A DNA stretch of 47,990 nucleotides, taken from positions 1 to 47,990 of the forward strand of contig CANQZM010000005.1 of NCBI GenBank assembly GCA_947628345.1, given 5' to 3'. Of the stretch, positions 27,679 to 36,538 are shown in pieces (position 1 is the stretch's first letter; every line of letters starts with the position of its first letter). Under the pieces are notes generated by a model, which saw nothing but the letters and a program-made list of their open reading frames with translations, searched no databases and had not been told where the DNA came from. The position numbers and the translations under genes are program-made. This stretch comes from an uncultured Bacilli bacterium. GTDB taxonomy: Bacteria > Bacillota_I > Bacilli_A > RF39 > UBA660.

Positions 27679-28881
27679 TTATTTTAATATTTCTATTGCT
27701 TTTTGCAATTGTTGATCATTCTCTATAGTTGGATTATTGTAATAATCTTCTTTTTGTCCTACTACTATATCCGGTATTACTCCATTATTTTCAATTGATT
27801 TTCCATTAGGTGTTAACCACTTTTTAACAGTATATTTAACTAAAGAACCATTTGATAATTTTTGTTGTTTTTGAATAGAATTTTTACCATATGAATTTGT
27901 ACCAATAATTGTTGCTTTATAAGACTCTTGCATAGCAGCTGCTAAAATTTCAGAAGCGGATGCACTTGTATGATTAATTAAAACTGCAATCTTATAATTT
28001 CTCTTTTCTTTAGTAGTAGCATATACTTTTTTACTAGATTTTCCCTCAATTTGATAAATAACAGCTTTTTTTTCTAGAAAAATATCAACCAATTTTTGGA
28101 CTTGATCTAAATGACCTCCTGAATTATCTCTAACATCAATAATAAGTGAGGCAATTTTTTTCTTTTCTAATTTTTTTAATTCTTTTATAAATTCTTGATA
28201 AGTAGTATTAGAAAACAAATCTATCTTGATATAACCAATTTTTTGGTCTTCTTCGTTAAACAAATTTGAAGATACAGTTGGTACCATAATTTCACCTTTA
28301 GATATTTTATAATCGTAAGTTAGGTTATTTCTAGATACTTTCAATGTTACTTTATTATCAACATTTTTAATTAAATTTGAAATATCAGTAACTGAATAAT
28401 CTTTAATTTTCTTATTATTAATTTCTATAATCTGATCCCCTTCTTTTAACCCAACTTTATCAGCCGGTGAATTCTTAAAAACAGAAATTATTTCTATTTT
28501 ATTTTCTACTTTTTTTACTGTAATACCAATACCTTCATATTTACTGTTTACAATATTATCAAAGGTTACAGCATCATCCGTATCCATAAAAACAGTATAT
28601 GGATCATCCAAACTATTTAACATTCCTTCAAGTGCAGCATCTAATAATTTTTTCTTTGAAGTTTTTTTATAAAAATTAGTAGTAATATTATCATAAGCAG
28701 TGATAAAATCAGTTAATTCCTTAGGCATATTTGAAATAGTAAAATCTTTATTGTCGTAAATAATTATTGCTCCGATTAATATTCCTATAGCAAGCGATAC
28801 TAAAATAATCCCAATAAGATCTTTAAATGAAAAGGTAAATTTTTTTTTAATTATTTTAGTAACAGTTTTCTTTTTTTTCAT
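27679..28881 (-). CDS. S41 family C-terminal processing peptidase with PDZ domain (CtpA-like)
   Basis: DDPYTVFMD, YEGIGI, VGLKEGDQIIEIN, IDVRDNSGGHLDQVQKLVDIFL, NHTSASASEILAAAMQE, GTNSYGKNSIQ. Confidence 0.95.
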   Translation of the reverse strand: MKKKKTVTKIIKKKFTFSFKDLIGIILVSLAIGILIGAIIIYDNKDFTISNMPKELTDFITAYDNITTNFYKKTSKKKLLDAALEGMLNSLDDPYTVFMDTDDAVTFDNIVNSKYEGIGITVKKVENKIEIISVFKNSPADKVGLKEGDQIIEINNKKIKDYSVTDISNLIKNVDNKVTLKVSRNNLTYDYKISKGEIMVPTVSSNLFNEEDQKIGYIKIDLFSNTTYQEFIKELKKLEKKKIASLIIDVRDNSGGHLDQVQKLVDIFLEKKAVIYQIEGKSSKKVYATTKEKRNYKIAVLINHTSASASEILAAAMQESYKATIIGTNSYGKNSIQKQQKLSNGSLVKYTVKKWLTPNGKSIENNGVIPDIVVGQKEDYYNNPTIENDQQLQKAIEILK

Positions 28882-28904
28882 TTTATCACCTTTCTATTTT
28901 AACA

Positions 28905-30224
28905 TTATCTAGTTTTTGTCTCTTCCTGTATTGTTTTATTAAGATTTTGTATAATTGAGCTTTCAATTTCGTCCAATTCATTTAATAATTGTTCTATAAT
29001 TTCTGATCTATCCATTTTCAAAAGTTCTTGTCGTAATTTTCTAATTTGAGTCAAACTATCTGCCTTAATATAATTAAGCTGTCCTACCAATGAATTAGGT
29101 GGATTTACTTTCTTAACAACAGTCGCATATTTTAAGGCCTTTACTTTACGATTTTTTATATTGCGTGCTTTTCTAATATAATTATTTACTATTAAATTAT
29201 TAAAAATGACATTTTGACTTAATTGTTCATTAGCAACTTCAAGCATCATGACTAATTTTAAGGCACTCTTAATATATTTAGATATTCTTCTTAATTTATT
29301 TTTTTCACTTAATACCGTTATTTTTCTTTTCATATTAACTACTTTTTTTGGTTTTTGTTTTATTTTTCGAAAATATATAACTTTTTTAGTAGTTACGGTT
29401 TTTTTCTGTTTATTTAAATCTACTTCTATATTTTTTGTTGATTCTTTCTTATCTACTGAACCAACTTTTATATTATTATTTTTATTTTGTTTCTCAATAA
29501 CTGGTTTTTTAACTTCTAATTCTTTAAATTCTATGGCTGAAATAGTCTCTAATATAGTATTTTTTATTTTAGTTTTTGAAGTCTTCGCCGATTTAGTTTC
29601 AGTATTTTCTTTTTTTATTGCCTTTTTGGGCTTTTCTTGTTTTATATTATTTTCTGGTTTAATAGAATCTTTACTAACAATTTTCGGTTTTACTGTCTCT
29701 TTTTGTTTTTTAGTTTCAACCTTCTGTTGATTATCTTTCTGATTCTTAATTTTTTCAATTTTATCTTCACTTTCACTAGCTAAATTTTTACATTCTTGGA
29801 TTTTTGAAATAATATCTTTTACCGCTTCATTACTAGAATTAATTTTATCGTACTTGTTTTCTAAGCATTGTATATCTATTTTTATAGATTTTATTTCTTT
29901 TTCTAAATCAACTAAATCTTCATACTTTATTGGAGATGATAATTTTATATCAATATTTTCTAATTCTTTAACTAATAAAAATAATATATATAAATCATTT
30001 TTTATGTGGGAAAACATAACTTTTTGACCAGCACTTTGATTACAACTACCCACTAAATCTTGATGCTTTTGAACTGGTTTACTATTTTTTAAATTTTTCT
30101 TTGAAATATTATTATCAGATTTAGTTTGCTTTTGATTAATTTTTTTATCATTATTAAAAATACCAAAGATAATGGAAAACAATGCAAAGAAAAATTTTTT
30201 AATAATAGTTAAAATAGATTTCAT
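28905..30224 (-). CDS. hypothetical Lys-rich coiled-coil protein with N-terminal hydrophobic segment
   Basis: 439 aa ORF; MKSILTIIKKFFFALFSIIFGIF then low-complexity Lys-rich region; no family recognised. Confidence 0.65.
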   Translation of the reverse strand: MKSILTIIKKFFFALFSIIFGIFNNDKKINQKQTKSDNNISKKNLKNSKPVQKHQDLVGSCNQSAGQKVMFSHIKNDLYILFLLVKELENIDIKLSSPIKYEDLVDLEKEIKSIKIDIQCLENKYDKINSSNEAVKDIISKIQECKNLASESEDKIEKIKNQKDNQQKVETKKQKETVKPKIVSKDSIKPENNIKQEKPKKAIKKENTETKSAKTSKTKIKNTILETISAIEFKELEVKKPVIEKQNKNNNIKVGSVDKKESTKNIEVDLNKQKKTVTTKKVIYFRKIKQKPKKVVNMKRKITVLSEKNKLRRISKYIKSALKLVMMLEVANEQLSQNVIFNNLIVNNYIRKARNIKNRKVKALKYATVVKKVNPPNSLVGQLNYIKADSLTQIRKLRQELLKMDRSEIIEQLLNELDEIESSIIQNLNKTIQEETKTR

Positions 30225-30298
30225 TTATATCACCAATAACTTTATTATATATTATAACATTAAAAAAAGCCATGTTAAATGACTCTTAATTAATAATA

Positions 30299-30375
30299 TG
30301 GCGCCTCAACTAGGACTTGAACCTAGGACCCCTTGATTAACAGTCAAGTGCTCTAACCAACTGAGCTATTGAGGC
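30299..30375 (-). tRNA. tRNA-Asn (GTT), CCA encoded
   Basis: GCCTCAATAGCTCAGTTGGTTAGAGCACTTGACTGTTAATCAAGGGGTCCTAGGTTCAAGTCCTAGTTGAGGCGCCA; complete cloverleaf, anticodon loop CTGTTAA. Confidence 0.97.
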
Positions 30376-30397
30376 AAAAACAATCATCACAGGATGA

Positions 30398-30937
30398 TTA
30401 TTTATTTAAATAATTAGTAATTTCTTCTTTACCAATTAAATACTCTGAGATTTCATTGGAATAAAATTTAATTAAAGTTACATCATTAATTTTTAACTCT
30501 TGTGCATTAGTTGCATCCCTATTAGCTTCTGCAGAAATACAATCTTTATTCATAGTATTACTCAAATCAACATAATAAATTGGTAATGAGTTATCCTTAG
30601 CTTGATAATCACTTATTAAATCACTATATACACTAGCATCAGCATCTTTAACATCATAAAATAAAACTAAATATTCTTTATCTTTTTTATGAAATGTTGT
30701 CCCTAACAGTATTTCTTCATATTGAATTGAACTTGATTCCGGTTTATATTCTCTTTTTGCTGATTTATTAACAATTAAAACAGTAATTAAGTAAGTTAAC
30801 CCTAATATAACAAGAACAGTTAACAAGCAGATTACTACTTTTTTTGTGTCTGTTTTATAACTTGTTTCTACATTATCTATTCTTTTATTTTTATTATTGG
30901 TTTTTACTTTATTCACTTTTTTCTTATTTTTTGACAT
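30398..30937 (-). CDS. hypothetical membrane-anchored protein, possible thioredoxin-like fold without CxxC
   Basis: TM KKVVICLLTVLVILGLTYLITVLIV; EYLVLFYDVKDADASVYSDLI...YYVDLS...VTLIKFYSNEISEYLIGKEEI resembles thioredoxin-like strand order. Confidence 0.55.
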   Translation of the reverse strand: MSKNKKKVNKVKTNNKNKRIDNVETSYKTDTKKVVICLLTVLVILGLTYLITVLIVNKSAKREYKPESSSIQYEEILLGTTFHKKDKEYLVLFYDVKDADASVYSDLISDYQAKDNSLPIYYVDLSNTMNKDCISAEANRDATNAQELKINDVTLIKFYSNEISEYLIGKEEITNYLNK

Positions 30938-31044
30938 ACAATCACCAACTAAATTGTACCATATTTATTTATAAAAATAAACAATTATTATTCATGGTTG
31001 GTAGGACATACTTTGAAAAGCTCTCTCTTTAGACCAAAATGATA

Positions 31045-31188
31045 CTATTTGTTTTCTAAATCAATATGTAAATTTAATTCTTTTAAAATGTTGGATGGTA
31101 AATATTCTGATAATTCATATGAGCTAACTCCAATTGGTTTAGTTATATCTCTTAATGTATATTCTACATTTAATTTAATTTCTATCAT
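31045..31188 (-). pseudogene. 47-codon ORF resembling the C-terminus of DUF1016/YhcG-family nucleases (gene remnant)
   Basis: Own translation: MIEIKLNVEYTLRDITKPIGVSSYELSEYLPSNILKELNLHIDLENK; resembles remembered DUF1016 C-termini (VVEYALRD..KPIGVSEY.L...LPEELKSSLP). Confidence 0.5.
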
Positions 31189-31206
31189 ATTTAAACCTCT
31201 TCATAC

Positions 31207-31232
31207 AATTTGGCAGATGCGTCTGCCAAATT
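31207..31232. other. perfect 11 bp hairpin, 4 nt loop
   Basis: AATTTGGCAGA-TGCG-TCTGCCAAATT. Confidence 0.7.
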
Positions 31233-31561
31233 ATTAAACTCTTTTTATCAACACTATTGGCATGCTAATATCGTAATATGTTATCTAAATTGTATTAAAA
31301 CAACATGCCATTTTGTACAAAACACTAAAGCTTTTTATCTTTGTTCATAAACTACCTTGTTGTATATTGCATTAAACATTTGTACTTATAACAAGAACTA
31401 TATTATTTTAATTTAGAAGTTTTACAGAAAAAATTATAAGCTCCTTATATTTTCCAAGTTTTATAGATGTTTTTAGTATTTTTTAATTTTATAATCTTCT
31501 ATGGTATAATTATTCATGAAATCTGTACTAACCTTTGGAGAGTTTTTCATTATTTTTGCAT

Positions 31562-31599
31562 AAAAAATGAATCTGTAGATAAAACAAATTCATTTTTTT
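31562..31599. terminator. duplicated terminator hairpin (copy 2)
   Basis: AAAAAATGAAT-ctgtagataaaacaa-ATTCATTTTTTT, matches 33061-33098. Confidence 0.75.
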
Positions 31600-31920
31600 C
31601 TTCTCTTCTAAATTTTACAAAAATTTAAATTATTATTTCATAGTTGGTAATACATTAATAGACTCTGCAATATTTATTAATTCATTTTGGCTTAAAACAT
31701 CACTTACTAATTTAGTCACCGTTGGTATTGCAAGTTAATTAGAGTAAATATTAGTAACTTTCAATTCCACTAACACCACCCCTCTTTTTCATCATAAACT
31801 TTCCCCTGTTTGCGCTTTAATTCCTTATCCAAAAAAAACTCTTGTTTTACTAACTTTTTATTATTAGTACAATTACTTTGAAATTTGAAACTTTTATTTA
31901 GTATGATGTTAAAACTATAA
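31562..31920 (-). pseudogene. internally deleted, frameshifted copy of the lipoprotein gene at 33132-34130, including its terminator
   Basis: Extended near-identity with 33061-33860, interrupted by three deletions (see findings). Confidence 0.9.
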
Positions 31921-32066
31921 CTCATTAAAGTTAAATAAAAAGGCAACAATAGCACTTACGATTAGTTTGTGATGTGTTGCTCAAATGGGGTTTCAAAAGA
32001 GGTTTATATCTAAGTTGTTTTACCGACTTAGTAGCGTGTTACTATTTCGATTGAAATAGTTTAAAA

Positions 32067-32109
32067 AGCAGAAATCCATTAGTTATAAAAATTCTTTCGG
32101 ATTTCTGCT
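32067..32109 (-). terminator. Rho-independent terminator downstream of 32131-32589
   Basis: Perfect 11 bp stem AGCAGAAATCC/GGATTTCTGCT; minus-strand reading ends CTGCTTTTTAAAC. Confidence 0.75.
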
Positions 32110-32130
32110 ATAAAAATTTAAATATAACAA

Positions 32131-32589
32131 TTATCTTGTTTTTGTATTTGTTTCTTCAGCAGTTGGTTCAATAGTTCTACCAACAATAGCAATTATATCA
32201 TTATTATCTAATTCACCTTGTATTGCTTTTGTTATCTCCTTAGCTGTTAAATAACCAGTAATATTTTCTTCATTAGTAATTTCATAATGATGAGCTACAG
32301 TACCTTTAATTTTTGTTTCAGCACATTTTTCACTTCCAAAATATTCTCCTGATGTAATACTATAATAATGATGATCAGTTTGATTACCACAAACACCAAC
32401 TGCAACAGCAATATCTTTAGAACCATCTTCAAATGTAACTACACAGGTATTTTCTAAAATAGTCCCTTTTAAAAGATTGCTTCTATCAGCACATCCCATT
32501 AGTGTTGTAGCTGCAAGAGTGCCAACTAACACACCAGAAGCTAATTTAGATGCTACCTTTTGATTAACTTTTAAATTTTTAATTTTCAT
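32131..32589 (-). CDS. hypothetical lipoprotein
   Basis: Signal with lipobox-like TTLMGC; 152 aa; no known domain recognised. Confidence 0.65.
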   Translation of the reverse strand: MKIKNLKVNQKVASKLASGVLVGTLAATTLMGCADRSNLLKGTILENTCVVTFEDGSKDIAVAVGVCGNQTDHHYYSITSGEYFGSEKCAETKIKGTVAHHYEITNEENITGYLTAKEITKAIQGELDNNDIIAIVGRTIEPTAEETNTKTR

Positions 32590-33060
32590 AATTATTCCCC
32601 CTCTTTAGAAATTAAACAATATTTTACCATAAATCACATAAAAAGTCAACCATTTTCGAGCAAAGTAAAAATTTATCGAGATTTCTATGAAATTGATTTT
32701 TTTCTTAATATTTAGAGGTTTTTATATAAGATTTTTATGTAATATTTAATGAAATAATACTACAGATTTTTTCAACTTCTTTTTGACATAATTCTATTTT
32801 AACGTTCTATTTTTAAAGAAAATGTGCTTTATTATGTTCATTTATATCATAATTTCATTTTGAAATATGTTAAGAAAGTCCTGTAATTTAGGGCAATTAT
32901 TTGTTTCTCTTCACCATTAATTACTATAAACCTGTTATTCTCTATCATATTAATATTGTCCCTTCTTATTTTCCCAAATAGTTCTAATTGTTTAATTATT
33001 AAATATTTTGGATTTTATCTTGATTCATAAACTTCGGAAATCTTTCCATTATTTTTGCAT

Positions 33061-33098
33061 AAAAAATGAATCTGTAGATAAAACAAATTCATTTTTTC
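33061..33098. terminator. terminator hairpin downstream of lipoprotein gene
   Basis: AAAAAATGAAT-ctgtagataaaacaa-ATTCATTTTTTC. Confidence 0.8.
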
Positions 33099-33131
33099 TT
33101 TCTATTCTAAATTTTACCAAAATTTAAATTA

Positions 33132-34130
33132 TTATTTCATAGTTGGTAAGACATTAATAGACTCTGCAATATTTACTAATTCATTTTGACTTAAAACATC
33201 ACTTACTAAATAATATTCTATACCGTTACTAGTCCAAGTTAAAGAATTATCAGTCATTGCTCCTACGGTGTCCATTAACATATATGGTTCTCCATAAGTA
33301 GGCACAATAGTCATTTCATCTTCTACATTAGCAGTTTCTTCTACTAATAGGAATGGTTTATCCCCTTCAAAAGTCATAATAATTCTATTACCATTAGTTT
33401 TATCTACTTTTTCTTCACTTACTAATTTAGTTCCTGTTGGTATTGCAAATGGATAAATACTATCTTCAATGATCCCTGTTTCTTTTACTTTGTCAGTAGT
33501 CTTAGTTGTTTTTAATGCCTCTTTTACTTCAAAGCTACTTTTCTTGAAAGTTGGATTAGAGTCAATACTAGTAACTTTCATTTTCATTAATACAACACCA
33601 TTTTCATCATAAACTTTTACTTGCTTAAGCTTTAATTTCTTATCAAAGTAAACCTCTTGCTTTACTAACTTTTTATTATTAGGATAATCTACTTTAACTG
33701 AAAAAATATAATTGTCATCTGTTTCTTTAAATTTACGTTCTTTATCAGCTTTAATATCATTTATAATAGATTGCAACAAGTATATTTGGGAATTATTATT
33801 AGGCCAATCACTTTGAAATTTGAAACTTTTATTTAATGCTGGTGTTAAAACATACACACCATCTGTATTTTTTAAAATAATTTGTTCATAATCATTTGCT
33901 GTATTAGTTAGACTCACTTTATATAAATCATCTTTTTTATATAATACATCGACATCATAATTATAAGTTTCTTCATTATTTAATATTTCTAAGTTACCTT
34001 CTAACTTATAAGCTGACAATTTTTTGACTTTTTTTTCTAAATCATTAACTACATCCTCTTTTGAATATTTGCCACACCCTGTAACAAAAACCAATAATAT
34101 AGCTATCATAACAAGAAAAAATTTTTTCAT
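33132..34130 (-). CDS. lipoprotein with LolA-like N-terminal domain
   Basis: MKKFFLVMIAILLVFVTGCGK lipobox; KLSAYKLEGNLEILNNEETYNYDVDVLYKKDDLYKVSLTN...VDYPNNKKLVKQEVYFDKKLKLKQVKVYDENGVVLMKMKV, typical of LolA-like lipoprotein-sorting/GerS-like proteins. Confidence 0.75.
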   Translation of the reverse strand: MKKFFLVMIAILLVFVTGCGKYSKEDVVNDLEKKVKKLSAYKLEGNLEILNNEETYNYDVDVLYKKDDLYKVSLTNTANDYEQIILKNTDGVYVLTPALNKSFKFQSDWPNNNSQIYLLQSIINDIKADKERKFKETDDNYIFSVKVDYPNNKKLVKQEVYFDKKLKLKQVKVYDENGVVLMKMKVTSIDSNPTFKKSSFEVKEALKTTKTTDKVKETGIIEDSIYPFAIPTGTKLVSEEKVDKTNGNRIIMTFEGDKPFLLVEETANVEDEMTIVPTYGEPYMLMDTVGAMTDNSLTWTSNGIEYYLVSDVLSQNELVNIAESINVLPTMK

Positions 34131-34182
34131 CTATTCACCCCATATTTCTAATTTCATTTAATTATATGGGTGAAATTATATT

Positions 34183-34857
34183 TTATTCTAAATTTTCCAA
34201 AAATGCTTTTAACCTTTCAGAATTTAAACTGAGTCCCCCTAATAAATAACCATCTATTAAATTAGATTTCAAATTGCTGATATTAAATTCATTAATACTG
34301 CCCCCATAGATTACTTTATTTTGGGGATAAATTTTTTTAATGAAAGAAATCACTTCATTTATTTGTTTAATTGTAGGTGTTTTTCCACTACCAATTGCCC
34401 ATACAGGTTCATAAGCAATAATAACATTTTCAAAATGTTCAATATTTTTAAGAATTTCCAATTGTTTTGATACAACCTGCTGATAATCTCCTATAGTCTC
34501 TCCTACACATAAAATAGGAATAATATCCTGTTCTAATGAACGTCTTAATTTTTCTGTTATTTGTTTATCATTTTCATTAAGATATAATCTTCTTTCACTA
34601 TGTCCTACAATAACATACTCAACATTCATAGATTTAAGTTGTTTAGCTGCTACTTCACCAGTTTTGGAACCTTCATGATACATACTTATATCTTGCGCAC
34701 CTAATACTATTTCTGATTTAGGAGTAATTGACAAATATATATTAGTTGGACATAATACCAGTTCATGCTGAGTTTTAATAGTGGTTAATTCTTGTGAATA
34801 TTGTTTAAACTGATTTAAAGTAAAATTACACTTATTATTTAATATTATTAACATCAT
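34183..34857 (-). CDS. tpiA: triosephosphate isomerase (short, divergent N-terminus)
   Basis: VIVGHSERR, IIAYEPVWAIGSGKTP, VIYGGSI, GYLLGGLSL; NNKCN in place of GNWKMN. Confidence 0.92.
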   Translation of the reverse strand: MMLIILNNKCNFTLNQFKQYSQELTTIKTQHELVLCPTNIYLSITPKSEIVLGAQDISMYHEGSKTGEVAAKQLKSMNVEYVIVGHSERRLYLNENDKQITEKLRRSLEQDIIPILCVGETIGDYQQVVSKQLEILKNIEHFENVIIAYEPVWAIGSGKTPTIKQINEVISFIKKIYPQNKVIYGGSINEFNISNLKSNLIDGYLLGGLSLNSERLKAFLENLE

Positions 34858-36079
34858 TATCCCCCTTATTTCTACGTATTCTAGCAAATATACCTAATGA
34901 TTTAATTTTTTTATTATCTATGGCATCTTTATATACTATTAATACATTTTCAGCAAATTGAGAATCTGAAAAATGTTCTGCTTGAATTTGGGCTTGTTTT
35001 CCAACTCTTTCTCGTTCACTTTTCTTTTTAGCCAAATAGGTAATAATATCACAATAGTCCCTACTATTTTCAAAAATAAACCCGTTTAAATTATTAGTAA
35101 TAGTGTTTAAAAAAGCTTCATCCTTTATACAGACAGGAGTTACACCTGAAGCCATAGCTTCAATAACAGTAAGTCCCTGAGTTTCAGTAGTTGATGCTGT
35201 TACAAAAATATGTGACAATTGATAATATTTCGGCATGTCTTTCCAAGAAACTTTCCCGGTAAAAATAACCTGTTTATCTATCTTTAAATCTTTAGATAGT
35301 TGCATATACTTATTTTTATCAGGACCATCTCCTACTATTAATAATTTCAAATTAGATATTTTCTTTATAAGTTCCTTATGAGAATTTAACAAGAATGTAA
35401 CATTTTTCTCTTCAGCTAATCGGCCAACAAAAATAATAACTACATCGCGCTTAGAAATATTTAGAGTTTTCCTTAATTTATCTACTTCTTTTTTATCAAT
35501 ATTTTCTTTATAAAATCTTTCTACATCCATCCCTGTAGGGATAATATGAATATTCTTTTTAAATTTATATTTTTCTTTAAATAATCTATATGTCTTATTA
35601 GTTGGTACTATCAATTCTGAAGCTGTTTTATCACAATAAAATTTAGTTAAGTACTGTACCACTTTCTTACTTATTTTATTAAAATGACCATGAGTAATAT
35701 AATGAACATATTCCTCATACATCGTATGATAAGTATGAACTAGTGGTATTTTATATTTTTTAGCAAATAATCTAGCAAATAATCCAACTGCAAATTCTGA
35801 TTGAGAATGAATAACATCTAATTTCCAACTCTTAATTATATTAACAGCTTGAATTGGATAAATACTGGTAAGTCTTGAATTATATATACCAGTAGGTATT
35901 CCAGGTATACGTAAAACCCTTTCTTTTTCATCATAATCATAATGATATGATTCTAAATTAGCAGTAACGACATAAACTTTATGACCTTTTTTTTCTAGAG
36001 CTTTTTTTAAAGTAACCTCACTTGTAACTAACCCACTAATATAAGGTGTATAGGCATCTGTGAATATTCCAATTGTCAT
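34835..36079 (-). CDS. GT4-family glycosyltransferase (diacylglycerol glucosyltransferase-like)
   Basis: MTIGIFTDAYTPYISGLVTSEVTLKKALEKKGHKVYVVT, HTYHTMYEEYVHY, IPTGMDVERFY, FVGRLAEEKN, TETQGLTVIEAMASGVTPVC. Confidence 0.9.
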   Translation of the reverse strand: MTIGIFTDAYTPYISGLVTSEVTLKKALEKKGHKVYVVTANLESYHYDYDEKERVLRIPGIPTGIYNSRLTSIYPIQAVNIIKSWKLDVIHSQSEFAVGLFARLFAKKYKIPLVHTYHTMYEEYVHYITHGHFNKISKKVVQYLTKFYCDKTASELIVPTNKTYRLFKEKYKFKKNIHIIPTGMDVERFYKENIDKKEVDKLRKTLNISKRDVVIIFVGRLAEEKNVTFLLNSHKELIKKISNLKLLIVGDGPDKNKYMQLSKDLKIDKQVIFTGKVSWKDMPKYYQLSHIFVTASTTETQGLTVIEAMASGVTPVCIKDEAFLNTITNNLNGFIFENSRDYCDIITYLAKKKSERERVGKQAQIQAEHFSDSQFAENVLIVYKDAIDNKKIKSLGIFARIRRNKGDNDVNNIK

Positions 36080-36531
36080 ACTTTTTTCCTTCCTATTGTA
36101 TCAATTTTTTCACGATCTTTAATATATGTATATAAATTATCATCATATCCTAAAGCTTCATAGCCCATTAGCTCTAAACTCCTATTTTCTGTTTTCGAAA
36201 AAAGAGCGATGGTTTCGGCCTGCAAATCTTGAAATGAATGATTAGTAATTTCTGTAATAAATGAAGGAGTTTTTTCATTTCTAGATGATTTATATACCAA
36301 TTTAACCTGAATTAAACGATTATCTTTGGTACCTGTAATAAGAGCTAAATTACTAATTTTAGCAGAACTTATGGTTAGAGCTATTTCATTAATGTTATTG
36401 GAAGTTTCAGGCGTATTAATAACTTTATTAATAGCATCCTCAATTTCCATTTCATTCTCAACAGTTTTTGCTAACTTGGCAACTTCATCAATATAATTTG
36501 TTTGAGTAGAATTTATTATTATAAGATTCAT
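36076..36531 (-). CDS. hypothetical protein, possibly GNAT-like C-terminus
   Basis: ATGA overlap with the glycosyltransferase gene; C-terminal ELMGYEALGYDDNLYTYIKDRE resembles a GNAT end. Confidence 0.6.
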   Translation of the reverse strand: MNLIIINSTQTNYIDEVAKLAKTVENEMEIEDAINKVINTPETSNNINEIALTISSAKISNLALITGTKDNRLIQVKLVYKSSRNEKTPSFITEITNHSFQDLQAETIALFSKTENRSLELMGYEALGYDDNLYTYIKDREKIDTIGRKKV

Positions 36532-36538
36532 AATACAC

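Noticed and set aside
29248-29730. 160-aa plus-strand ORF, Phe-rich and hydrophobic
   Set aside because: Lies wholly antisense to the Lys-rich ORF 28905-30224; Phe/Leu/Ser-rich translation is the expected mirror of a Lys/Glu-rich gene.
31049-31237. 62-aa plus ORF
   Set aside because: Antisense to the better supported 47-codon DUF1016-like ORF and the hairpin.
31770-31955. 61-aa minus ORF
   Set aside because: Part of the decayed lipoprotein copy; frame mixes degraded codons and is not an independent gene.
31943-32109. CRISPR-tracrRNA interpretation of the hairpin cluster
   Set aside because: No repeat array, anti-repeat partner or cas gene in the window; kept only as one speculative possibility.
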